5,060 bases of DNA from Deltaproteobacteria bacterium UBA6967 (GTDB lineage: Bacteria > SAR324 > NAC60-12), in NCBI GenBank assembly GCA_002450295.1, contig DJYX01000031.1:1-5060 (forward strand), given 5' to 3'. The position numbers were made by a program, and so were the translations under genes. The notes beneath the pieces are model-generated. The model made no database searches. It had not been told where the DNA came from and worked only from the letters and a program-made list of their open reading frames with translations. Positions 1-5,060 of this stretch are shown here, in pieces (within the stretch, counting starts at the first letter, position 1; every line of letters starts with the position of its first letter).

Positions 1-104
1 GTCCAAAAGCGCAGGCTCTGAGCGAAGGCTTCTCCACTGAGTAGGAAGGTTCCTGCCAAAATTGCCAGGGCACTTTGGCTCCCTCTGCGAATCCATGTTT
101 TCAT
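1..104 (-). CDS. N-terminus of a secreted (Sec signal peptide) protein, possibly an ABC sugar-binding protein; runs off the left edge
   Basis: Reading the minus strand from an ATG at 104-102 gives 34 codons that stay open to the window edge. The start reads MKTWIRRGSQ: Lys and two Arg form a positive n-region. A hydrophobic stretch SALAILAGTFLLSG follows, then EAFA|QS, a good AxA signal-peptidase I site. The mature protein would begin QSLRFW. A second ATG lies directly upstream at 107-105. A purine-rich GAGAGAG (118-112) ends 7 nt before the 104 ATG and 4 nt before the 107 ATG, so I prefer 104. An aromatic LxFW strand right after the signal peptide is common in family 1 extracellular solute-binding proteins. 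With the LacI-type regulator just upstream on the same strand, a sugar-binding protein of an ABC transporter is a reasonable inference. The signal peptide is seen; the substrate role is a guess from context. Confidence 0.72.
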   Translation of the reverse strand, partial: MKTWIRRGSQSALAILAGTFLLSGEAFAQSLRFW

Positions 105-156
105 CATGTTACTCTCTCAAGAGGTGTTTAGGGTCAACTTAGACCCAGTCAGAGAT

Positions 157-189
157 CTCTCCGCTATACTCCTGAATGATTACGGAGAG
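157..189. repeat. Spaced 7-bp inverted repeat upstream of the signal-peptide gene
   Basis: CTCTCCG (157-163) and its exact complement CGGAGAG (183-189) are separated by 19 bases. The left arm overlaps a 10-bp palindrome, AGAGATCTCT (151-160). A further short inverted repeat, GGGTC/GACCC (131-135 and 142-146), lies closer to the start codon. These elements sit where the promoter or leader of the signal-peptide gene should be, so they could be regulator sites or leader structure. None resembles the CCGG-centred operators upstream of the LacI gene. Functional assignment is weak. Confidence 0.3.
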
Positions 190-195
190 CACGAT

Positions 196-226
196 TGTTC
201 GTTGCTTGGTCAACGAAGCACGAACA
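196..226. other. Long imperfect hairpin between the LacI gene and the signal-peptide gene
   Basis: TGTTCGTTGCTT (196-207) pairs with AAGCACGAACA (216-226), giving an 11-bp stem with one bulged T at 202/203 and an 8-base loop. On the minus strand the sequence after the stem has no run of T, so it is not a classic intrinsic terminator for the LacI gene. It could be a protein-binding inverted repeat, or an mRNA stem that adjusts relative expression within a LacI/transporter transcript. The structure is directly visible; its role is unknown. Confidence 0.35.
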
Positions 227-231
227 GAGAA

Positions 232-251
232 TTAGAGCCCAATGGCTCTAA
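232..251 (-). terminator. Candidate weak terminator after the LacI-family gene
   Basis: TTAGAGCC (232-239) and GGCTCTAA (244-251) form a perfect 8-bp stem with a 4-base loop, starting about 18 bases past the LacI stop codon. On the minus strand the stem is followed by TTCTCTGTTC. This is only partly T-rich, so any intrinsic termination is likely incomplete and read-through into the signal-peptide gene is possible. Confidence 0.4.
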
Positions 252-269
252 GACATCATTAGCCACTTG

Positions 270-1385
270 TCAGTTTCTCAACGATTTTTCAGTCATTCTG
301 TGAAGTTTCTCCTGAGATGACAGCAGCCGTTTACGATTACGGATGAAAGTCGCCAATTCAGTGGAGTTGAAACGGACTGGCCCATCAGAGCCCCGCTCCA
401 GCAACACCGCCATGGTCAGCGTTCCAGAAACCTTGGCCCCTTTTTCGTGGATTAACTGCATCAATTTGACTCCACATTGGAAGCCGGCCTCATATTGATC
501 CACTTCAAAAGTGGTCAAACCCGGTTCGCTGAAGTCTCCCTCTGGAATTCCTTCGTATCCGATCACGGAAACATGCTCACCAGGGATCAAGCCCAGTTGC
601 TTTGTAGCTCGAATGACTCCAAGTGCAGAGAGGTCCAAGGCACAAAGGAAACCCGTTGGAGGTTGTGGGGATTTCAGCAATCTTATCGCGCACTCCAACC
701 CATCTGGCACCGTGGTGATGTTCTCAAAAATTTGCAGTTGAACTTCCTCTCGTTCGAATTCCTGGATGCCGAGTTCCACACCCTTTCTACGGAGGCTGTT
801 ATAAAATAGCGGAGCATCCCCTCCCAGAAATGCTAAGTGTCGGTGCCCAAAAGCCAATAAGCGGGCTGTTGCTCTGCGGAAGCACTCGACCTGATTGATA
901 TCAAACCAGGAGTACTGGGTTAGGTTCTCTGTTTGTCCATAAAGCACTAGAGGAGCCTTCAATTGATCAAGGATCTGAATGCGTGGATCGTCATGCATCG
1001 TTCTAGGCAGGATGAAGCCATCGACCTTACGTTGAACAAACAGATCACGATGAAGCTCAACCATTTCTGCATCAGATTGTGCAGTTGCCACCGTCAATGT
1101 ATAGCCCTGCTTGGCAATCGAAGTGGAGATCCCATTGATGAACTGCATTAAGAATGGACGACTCGCAGCCCGAGATTTTGGCAGCAGGATCAAGCCAACT
1201 GAGCGAGCCAAACCCGTTTTGATTCCCTGGGCTACCGCGGAGGGTTGATAGCCTAATTTCTTTGCAGCTTGCTGAACTCGCGCTACCGTCGAGGCAGAAA
1301 CATCAGCGTAGCCCCGTAGTGCTCGGGAAACCGTCCCTTTAGAAATCCCTAAATGATCTGCAAGATCTTGAATGGTGACTTTCAT
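270..1385 (-). CDS. LacI/GalR-family transcriptional repressor, probably of sugar uptake or catabolism
   Basis: This 371-residue protein is a DNA-binding repressor that should respond to a sugar or sugar-derived effector. Residues 2-25 hold the LacI-type helix-turn-helix, with the recognition helix around KGTVSRALRG. Residues 44-58 are the hinge, including the YQPSAVAQ motif. Residues 62-335 form the periplasmic-binding-protein-like effector domain, with family landmarks VDGFILP (121-127), FDINQVECF followed by FGHRHLAFLGG (161-189), and VSVIGYEG (272-279). The ATG at 1385 gives the canonical start MKVTIQDLA, although no clear Shine-Dalgarno precedes it. The core ends near MAVLLERGS (325-333). 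About 35 further residues, rich in Arg and Lys, form a tail that most family members lack. Two CCGG palindromes lie 18-60 bp upstream, which suggests autoregulation. The gene reads towards the signal-peptide gene, its likely target. The SKGTVSRAL region is reminiscent of alpha-glucoside regulators such as AglR, but the effector cannot be assigned. Confidence 0.95.
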   Translation of the reverse strand: MKVTIQDLADHLGISKGTVSRALRGYADVSASTVARVQQAAKKLGYQPSAVAQGIKTGLARSVGLILLPKSRAASRPFLMQFINGISTSIAKQGYTLTVATAQSDAEMVELHRDLFVQRKVDGFILPRTMHDDPRIQILDQLKAPLVLYGQTENLTQYSWFDINQVECFRRATARLLAFGHRHLAFLGGDAPLFYNSLRRKGVELGIQEFEREEVQLQIFENITTVPDGLECAIRLLKSPQPPTGFLCALDLSALGVIRATKQLGLIPGEHVSVIGYEGIPEGDFSEPGLTTFEVDQYEAGFQCGVKLMQLIHEKGAKVSGTLTMAVLLERGSDGPVRFNSTELATFIRNRKRLLSSQEKLHRMTEKSLRN

Positions 1386-1403
1386 AATCGCTAATTGAGT
1401 TGC

Positions 1404-1417
1404 CGAAACCGGTTTCG
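1404..1417. promoter_or_regulatory. LacI-type operator, proximal site (O1)
   Basis: CGAAACCGGTTTCG is a perfect 14-bp palindrome with a central CG, the form recognised by many LacI/GalR-family repressors. It ends 19 bp before the LacI-family start codon. It would cover the expected transcription start of the promoter proposed here, giving a simple block of initiation. Confidence 0.8.
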
Positions 1418-1420
1418 TGA

Positions 1421-1449
1421 AAAGTGACTTCCAAAACCGGTTTTGTCAA
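1421..1449 (-). promoter_or_regulatory. Candidate sigma-70-type promoter of the LacI-family gene
   Basis: On the minus strand a perfect -35 hexamer TTGACA (1449-1444) is followed after 17 bases by CACTTT (1426-1421), a poor -10 match. The strong -35, the correct spacing and the position between the two operators support the assignment; the -10 does not. A competing choice is TATGAT at 1465-1460, which matches the -10 consensus well but lacks a good -35. Either promoter would be covered or blocked by the operators. Confidence 0.45.
1432..1445. promoter_or_regulatory. LacI-type operator, distal site (O2)
   Basis: CAAAACCGGTTTTG is a second perfect 14-bp palindrome sharing the AAACCGGTTT core with O1. 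Its centre is 28 bp from the centre of O1. Its outer CA is shared with a TTGACA hexamer on the minus strand, so repressor bound here would overlap the -35 and spacer region. Confidence 0.8.
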
Positions 1450-1497
1450 CCAAAAAAATCATAAAAGTGAAAAAGTTTATTTACGGATTTAAGCTAA

Positions 1498-1533
1498 AGA
1501 TCTGCTAGCTTTTGAAATTGTGGAGATCTGCTA
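1498..1533. repeat. Direct repeat AGATCTGCTA in the gap between the channel and LacI genes
   Basis: AGATCTGCTA occurs at 1498-1507 and again at 1524-1533, a 26-bp offset. The first copy overlaps a small hairpin, AAGCTA (1491-1496) with TAGCTT (1506-1511). The repeats lie directly after the stop codon of the upstream channel gene. The hairpin has no T-tract on the minus strand, so I do not call it a terminator. The remaining sequence of this 154-bp gap is the A/T-rich promoter region of the LacI gene. Confidence 0.4.
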
Positions 1534-1539
1534 AAAGGG

Positions 1540-2370
1540 CTATGGACTCTTGGGAGAGCTGGTAGCGGGTTTGGTTTCCTCGTTCTCTTTGGGTTCCTCC
1601 TTCGATTCTTTTGCACTCAAAGTAGGCTCAGGTAAATTTCTTCTTGTTTCGAAGTAAGCAGAGGCAATGATTCCCGAGGGTACCGCAAAGACACCGATAC
1701 CGAGAAGTGCTACGAGAGAGCCCAACAATTGTCCAAGGAAACTCGTTGGGGTAGCTCCACCAAATCCTGCTGTAAATGGCGTGCTGACAGCCCAAGACAT
1801 AACTCTGAGAATGCTTCCAAACGCATCTGGATTTTCATGACGTTCTGCATAGTACATCATGCTGGATACGACAAAGAGCAGGCAAATCATCACAATCAGT
1901 GACTTAATGATTTCCAGTAATTTTTCTCTGAGTGTTCGCTTGAGATCATCAAAGGCCCTGGCGTAATGAAATCGCCGATAGATGCGAAGCAAGCGAAGTA
2001 TTCGTAAAAACCGTATATCGGCAATGCCGTGCAGAAAAAAAGGTAGAATTGCCAAGAAGTCCATCAAGGCATAGGGGGTCAGTAGGTAGCGGATGCGCCC
2101 ATGCTGACTAGCAAACTTTGTAACTGCAGGGCAGGCGTAGAGTCGAAGCAAAAATTCTAAGGTAAAAATAGTGACGGAAAAGGCATCAAACCAGAAGAAG
2201 GTGTCCCCGTATTCTGCTTCAAACTCACTGTCCGTTTCCAGTACGTAGATCAGCAGGTCTAGTCCGATCAGGACAATTACCAGCCGATCCACCCACTTGC
2301 CAACGGGGGTCTCATGGTTTTCCAGGATTCTCCAGATCAGTTGCTGCCGCTTTTTGACTTCTTCATCCAT
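1540..2370 (-). CDS. Six-transmembrane voltage-gated ion channel subunit with an altered selectivity filter (TAGFGG)
   Basis: A 276-residue inner-membrane protein of the voltage-gated potassium channel superfamily. S1 is about residues 27-44, S2 60-79, S3 100-114 and S4 120-133. The voltage sensor is fully charged: R120, R123, R126, R129, R132 and R133 at every third position. S5 spans about 154-174, and S6 about 209-235 with a FAVPSG hinge. At the filter, where the neighbouring paralogue has TTVGYGD, residues 199-205 read FTAGFGG. The preceding pore helix has Pro (STPFT) where the paralogue has Leu. GFG alone is compatible with potassium selectivity, as in hERG-type channels, but losing both Val and Asp is unusual. 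The Lys/Glu-rich tail from about 250 shows no RCK or cyclic-nucleotide domain. I chose the ATG at 2370 because AGAGGA ends 7 nt upstream; a TTG two codons earlier sits too close to that site. It lies 34 bp after the paralogue, probably in one operon. The intact frame and sensor argue against decay. Confidence 0.93.
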   Translation of the reverse strand: MDEEVKKRQQLIWRILENHETPVGKWVDRLVIVLIGLDLLIYVLETDSEFEAEYGDTFFWFDAFSVTIFTLEFLLRLYACPAVTKFASQHGRIRYLLTPYALMDFLAILPFFLHGIADIRFLRILRLLRIYRRFHYARAFDDLKRTLREKLLEIIKSLIVMICLLFVVSSMMYYAERHENPDAFGSILRVMSWAVSTPFTAGFGGATPTSFLGQLLGSLVALLGIGVFAVPSGIIASAYFETRRNLPEPTLSAKESKEEPKENEETKPATSSPKSP

Positions 2371-2377
2371 CGTCAAT

Positions 2378-2383
2378 TCCTCT
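2378..2383 (-). promoter_or_regulatory. Ribosome binding site of the altered-filter channel gene
   Basis: AGAGGA on the minus strand lies 7 nt before the ATG at 2370 and only 1 nt before the in-frame TTG at 2376. It therefore decides the start in favour of the ATG. It falls in the 34-bp gap after the upstream channel gene, so the second channel can be translated independently from a shared transcript. Confidence 0.75.
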
Positions 2384-2404
2384 ACTGATTGTTGGCGATC
2401 TATT

Positions 2405-3124
2405 TCAATCTAGTGTTTGTCCACAGCGTCCACAGATTTTCTGGGAGGTCTTCTCTGAGGTTTTGGTAGATTCGACAGGTTCATGTGACTCTGCAAAGCC
2501 TGCAGCCAGAATTCCAGTAGGAATCGCAAACAGACCAATCCCAATGATGGCTGAAGTGGCTCCTAGGAAGCGACCCAGAGTAGTAATCGGAGTCACATCC
2601 CCATAACCCACAGTGGTCAGTGTAGCGACTGCCCACCAAATGGACTCGACGATGCTACCAAATTTATCGGGTTGTGCTTCGTGCTCTGCATAGTACATCA
2701 GGGTTGAGGTGAAAAAGAGCAGGGAGAGCATCACGATCAGCGAAGAGAGCAACTCTTCTGATTTGCCAGCAAAAATCTTGGTCAACCTTTGTAGAGACCG
2801 TGAGTAGTGGAAGCCTTTCAAAAATCGCAGGACCCTGAGGATTCTCAAGAAACGAGCCTCGAAGGCAAAGAAGCTAAAGATCAATTGCAGATAGAAAGGC
2901 AGAATTGCCAATAAATCGACCAATCCATGCAGAGAGAATAGGTAGCGTAACCTTCCAAACTTGCCGGAAAATCGCTGTTCTGATGGACAAGCATAGAGTC
3001 GAGCAGCCAATTCAACCGTAAAAATGCCAATGGAAATTGCGTCAAAGGTGCGGAACCAATGACCGAATTCGGCAGCAAGATCAGGATCAGTTTCCAAAAC
3101 GAAGGCAATCAGGTTCAGACGAAT
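2405..3124 (-). CDS. Voltage-gated potassium channel subunit with canonical TVGYGD filter, 5'-truncated within S1
   Basis: This is the paralogue of the adjacent channel. It is open from 3124 to a TGA at 2405-2407. Counting from the TTG codon at 3097 (residue 1), S2 is about 15-34, S3 54-72 and S4 82-94 with R82, R85, R88, R91 and K94. S5 is about 116-136, filter T162-D167 (TVGYGD, bases 2597-2614), and S6 172-197 with the FAIPTG hinge. The filter predicts a potassium-selective pore. The tail ends in KICGRCGQTLD, a lone CxxC pair that could bind metal or form a disulphide. The homology runs back past 3097 (LNLIAFVLETD against LDLLIYVLETD in the paralogue) and stops near 3119-3124, where an in-frame TGA (3127-3125) follows. 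The cytoplasmic N-terminus, first half of S1 and true start are therefore missing. The TTG at 3097 has no Shine-Dalgarno and would leave no S1, so I do not accept it as a start. As it stands the fragment is unlikely to give a working channel. Confidence 0.9.
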   Translation of the reverse strand: MRLNLIAFVLETDPDLAAEFGHWFRTFDAISIGIFTVELAARLYACPSEQRFSGKFGRLRYLFSLHGLVDLLAILPFYLQLIFSFFAFEARFLRILRVLRFLKGFHYSRSLQRLTKIFAGKSEELLSSLIVMLSLLFFTSTLMYYAEHEAQPDKFGSIVESIWWAVATLTTVGYGDVTPITTLGRFLGATSAIIGIGLFAIPTGILAAGFAESHEPVESTKTSEKTSQKICGRCGQTLD

Positions 3125-3126
3125 TC
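3112..3126. other. Junction between two unrelated 5'-truncated genes, at a GAATTC hexamer
   Basis: On the left, channel homology on the minus strand fades out at about 3119-3124. On the right, plus-strand surface-protein coding starts in mid-domain at about 3118-3130. The GAATTC at 3121-3126 (an EcoRI site) lies at this point. Both genes lack their start codons here and there is no intergenic DNA, so two sequences have been joined. No inverted repeat or IS end is visible at the seam. The exact base is uncertain by about 10 bp because either side could claim AGGTTCAGAC. Confidence 0.75.
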
Positions 3127-4377
3127 ATCTTCGCACCCAGTACCCTGACCTTCACGACAAGTGACTGGAACACGGCCCAAACCGTTTATGTCTTTGGCGG
3201 TCTTCAAGATAATACAACCGATGTTGGCACGACAGAGACTTTGACACTGACTGCCAGTTCCTCGGATGGGGGCTACCATGGCATGACAAAGACTGTAACG
3301 GTCAACATCACAGATCAGGACCCACCGTACCCGCTGAGCCAACCAAATCTGACAGGCGCCACAGGTGCTCTTCAACAAGTATCTCTGTCGTGGAATGCAG
3401 TTACACGAGCAGACTACTACCGGATTTTCTGGAAGAAAGATGCAACCAACAACTACGATGGCTTTGATGTCAATGACAACAACACCTACGACGGGGTGAT
3501 CAGTGTTGGCAATGTGACGAGCTATGTTCATGCGGGTCTGTCATCAGGCAATCCCTACCACTACACGATTGTTGCGGGCAAGGTCGGCTACGAACACGCC
3601 GAAACTGCTAGAAGTAATTCAAGGCAGGCAAGCTCAGTGACTGATTTTACCACTGAAACGTTGGGGACAGACAATGATGCAGATCTAGTGGTCTATTATG
3701 ACTTTGATTCAGGTGGTAGTGGATATCTGGCGAACAAGTCTCCCAACACAGGTGGTGCCTATAACTTGACAGCAGTTGGTTCTGAGATTGTAGTTGCTGG
3801 ATCACGCTTCACTGGCAACACGGCAGCATATTTTGATGCCGCAGAGGGCTATGCCTTTGCCAATGATGTGAACGACTCGAACATCACCGAACTTTCCAAT
3901 ACAGGCAACTTTACAATCGCAGTTTGGATTTATCCTGATCAGGACATGAGTAACTTCAGTTCTATCATGAGTACAGGTGATCAGGCCGGGAAAAACGCAG
4001 GAGCATTTCAGATTTCCCAGATAAGTTCTTCTCCTAATCCCAACAAGATTGGCATGTACGCACAAAACACTGATATCAAGCTAGAAGGCCCAACCATTCT
4101 GGACAACACTTGGTATCACGTGGTCTTCACGAAAGAGCAGAATGGTGTGGATAATGGGACAGGAACTTTCTATGTGAATGGAGTGCAAGCGGACAATGAG
4201 ACGAATTTCAAGACAGGCTTCTTAAAGCTGAAGATTGGCATCAACCGAGTCAGCCAGAACAACTGGAAAGGCTACATTGATGAGTTCAAGATCTACAAGC
4301 GAGCGTTGGACAGCACGGATGTCTGCGATCTCTTCAAAAACGATGGTCCCCTCAATGATGGTGCGACTTGCCCTTGA
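3118..4377 (+). CDS. C-terminal part of a secreted or surface multidomain protein (Ig-like repeat, FN3-like, LamG); 5'-truncated
   Basis: About 419 residues are open up to a TGA at 4375-4377. Counting from the Asp codon at 3118, residues 7-66 are the second half of a bacterial Ig-like/Calx-beta-type repeat (APSTLTFTTSDWNTAQTV, later TLTLTASSSD and VTVNITDQD). Residues 70-170 are a fibronectin type III-like domain (VSLSWNAVTRADYYRIFW, then TSYVHAGLSSGNPYHYTIVA). Residues 185-402 are a LamG-like/concanavalin-type jelly roll, with FTIAVWIYP (265-273), WYHVVFTK (332-339), FYVNGVQ (351-357) and YIDEFKIYKRAL (386-397). This order is typical of the C-terminal ends of large extracellular adhesion or glycan-binding proteins. 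The signal peptide and, by analogy, further upstream repeats are missing. The frame runs open into the channel region as far as an ATG at 3037, but those 27 codons are antisense to the channel gene and read as charged nonsense (MRQRCGTNDR), so I exclude them. Ligand unknown. Cys403 and Cys418 could form a disulphide near the C-terminus. Confidence 0.85.
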   Translation, partial: DEFIFAPSTLTFTTSDWNTAQTVYVFGGLQDNTTDVGTTETLTLTASSSDGGYHGMTKTVTVNITDQDPPYPLSQPNLTGATGALQQVSLSWNAVTRADYYRIFWKKDATNNYDGFDVNDNNTYDGVISVGNVTSYVHAGLSSGNPYHYTIVAGKVGYEHAETARSNSRQASSVTDFTTETLGTDNDADLVVYYDFDSGGSGYLANKSPNTGGAYNLTAVGSEIVVAGSRFTGNTAAYFDAAEGYAFANDVNDSNITELSNTGNFTIAVWIYPDQDMSNFSSIMSTGDQAGKNAGAFQISQISSSPNPNKIGMYAQNTDIKLEGPTILDNTWYHVVFTKEQNGVDNGTGTFYVNGVQADNETNFKTGFLKLKIGINRVSQNNWKGYIDEFKIYKRALDSTDVCDLFKNDGPLNDGATCP

Positions 4378-5060
4378 TCCCAGCCATTGCATGTTGCCTT
4401 CTCCCTGAGGCATGAGTATCTACACATCCTTGGAGCAGAGGTTTTGAGCGATTTTTCGAAAACGCTCTAGTTCGTGTGGAGAATAACTCTGCATGAGTTC
4501 GAACAGGGAGAGGAACACCCAGAGTCCGGCCAATAAAGCCGGATGGGTGACGGTCTGCTGATGTCGCATTTGTCGTCCACTAAGTTTGACCAAAAACCCT
4601 CTGAGTTCGGCTACCTCTTGGCTTTCGTCGGCAGCAATGGCCCAGACGGTCACACAAGCCATGCTGGCAACCAATCAGCGTTTGGCAATCGCTAGGGCCG
4701 ATTCCTGTTGCCACGCTTCCAGTTGGTGACCAGCCGATTTCATGAGTTTGAAGAACGTCTCGATTTTCCAGCGCCAGTAATACCAAAGCGCAATCGTCGA
4801 GGCATCGATGTCTTTTACATTGCTCAGCAACAACCATTCGGCCTCTCCGAGGTTGGACAAGATGCGAGATACCACCAGGCGAGCCATCACGGGGGGCCCC
4901 GGAACGGGCGTTCTTTTGCCGTTCTTTGAATAGGGTTTGGCTGGCCGACGAAGGGTCACCTCGGCTTCGGCAATCCATAGCCGACGTTTTTGTTCCTCGT
5001 CGGTCACTGGGTGCGCCTGACGATATTCGAGCTTGTCTGCGACGGCCTTACAGGCCATCG
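4378..5060 (-). mobile_element. 3' part of an IS4-family insertion sequence, cut by the right window edge
   Basis: The block after the surface-protein stop is occupied by a transposase reading leftwards. Its DNA is visibly more GC-rich than the neighbouring surface-protein gene (most lines from 4860 on are 55% or more, against about 40-48% at 3960-4080), which suggests recent arrival. The IS end should lie in the 42 bp between 4378 and 4419, or just inside the surface-protein gene. I could not fix a terminal inverted repeat because the other end is outside the window. A short GCCT/AGGC dyad at about 4396-4412 is the only structure seen there. Confidence 0.65.
4420..5060 (-). pseudogene. IS4-family DDE transposase, C-terminal half, interrupted by an in-frame TGA
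   Basis: The minus-strand frame is open from the right edge to TGA at 4677-4675, then continues in the same frame to TAG at 4422-4420. Around 4782-4738 it reads YYWRWKIETFFKLMK. This matches the IS4 YREK signature (Y-x2-R-x3-E-x6-K) with Y, R, E (bases 4761-4759) and K all in register. The Glu is the third catalytic acid of the DDE triad; both catalytic Asp residues would lie upstream or beyond the edge. Sequence on both sides of the TGA is coherent (ALAIAKR, stop, LVASMACVTVWAIA), so this is one gene with a nonsense codon, not two genes. The downstream 84 residues include a hydrophobic helix and a Leu-rich C-terminus that belong to the same fold. The break falls after the catalytic Glu, so a truncated protein might keep the active site, but loss of the C-terminal region probably abolishes transposition. 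Confidence 0.85.

Noticed and set aside
196..226. Rho-independent terminator of the LacI gene
   Set aside because: The stem is long but has no T-run after it on the minus strand; the closer 232-251 stem is a slightly better, still weak, candidate.
477..809. Plus-strand open frame inside the LacI gene
   Set aside because: It is a shadow on the opposite strand of a well-supported family gene, with no recognisable domain.
3095..3097. TTG at 3097 as the true start of the upstream channel
   Set aside because: Clear paralogue homology continues upstream of it (LNLIAFV), there is no Shine-Dalgarno, and starting here would remove S1.
3037..3117. Possible N-terminus of the surface protein beginning at the ATG at 3037
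   Set aside because: These 27 codons are antisense to the S1-S2 region of the channel gene, encode charged residues with no signal peptide, and stop resembling anything before the Ig-like repeat. The open frame is chance read-through.
4420..4674. A separate 84-residue gene downstream of the transposase
   Set aside because: It lies in the same frame directly after the TGA, has no proper start or ribosome site, and continues the transposase sequence.
4675..4677. TGA read as selenocysteine or tryptophan
   Set aside because: No selenocysteine-type context is expected in IS4 transposases, and TGA ends the LacI and surface-protein genes here. A nonsense mutation is simpler.
4580..4978. Alternative minus-strand and plus-strand frames over the transposase
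   Set aside because: They show no family motifs, while the overlapping frame carries the full YREK signature. GC-rich DNA favours long spurious frames.

Overview
The window looks like accessory DNA from a Gram-negative, probably free-living or marine bacterium. This rests on style rather than on any marker gene: a secreted protein with a Sec signal peptide, a LacI-type sugar regulator, a bacterial Ig/FN3/LamG surface protein and an IS4-type transposase. No rRNA, tRNA, CRISPR or replication gene is present, so the taxon stays open. GC content is mid-range over most of the window and visibly higher in the transposase at the right end.

Layout, left to right. Positions 1-104 (minus) hold the first 34 codons of a secreted protein, plausibly the sugar-binding protein of an ABC transporter. 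Positions 270-1385 (minus) encode a LacI/GalR-family repressor that reads towards that gene. Its upstream region (1386-1539) carries two perfect 14-bp palindromes centred on CCGG, 28 bp apart. They overlap a plausible promoter, which suggests autorepression. Positions 1540-2370 and 2405-3124 (both minus, 34 bp apart) are a tandem pair of six-transmembrane voltage-gated potassium-channel-type genes. The upstream copy has a canonical TVGYGD filter. The downstream copy is full length, keeps a complete arginine-rich S4 sensor, and has TAGFGG at the filter position.

At about 3112-3126 the sequence changes abruptly. The upstream channel gene is cut inside its first membrane helix. A plus-strand surface-protein gene (to 4377) begins in the middle of an Ig-like repeat. 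The two broken 5' ends abut at a GAATTC hexamer, so this is either a real rearrangement breakpoint or a cloning/assembly chimera. From 4420 to the right edge (minus) lies an IS4-family transposase with the YREK signature and an in-frame TGA, so it is probably inactive.

The LacI gene and the signal-peptide gene probably form one sugar-uptake unit. The two channel genes look like an operon whose products may co-assemble. The surface protein and the IS need not have been neighbours of the channels originally. The best candidate for something undescribed is the channel pair, in which one subunit has an altered pore.
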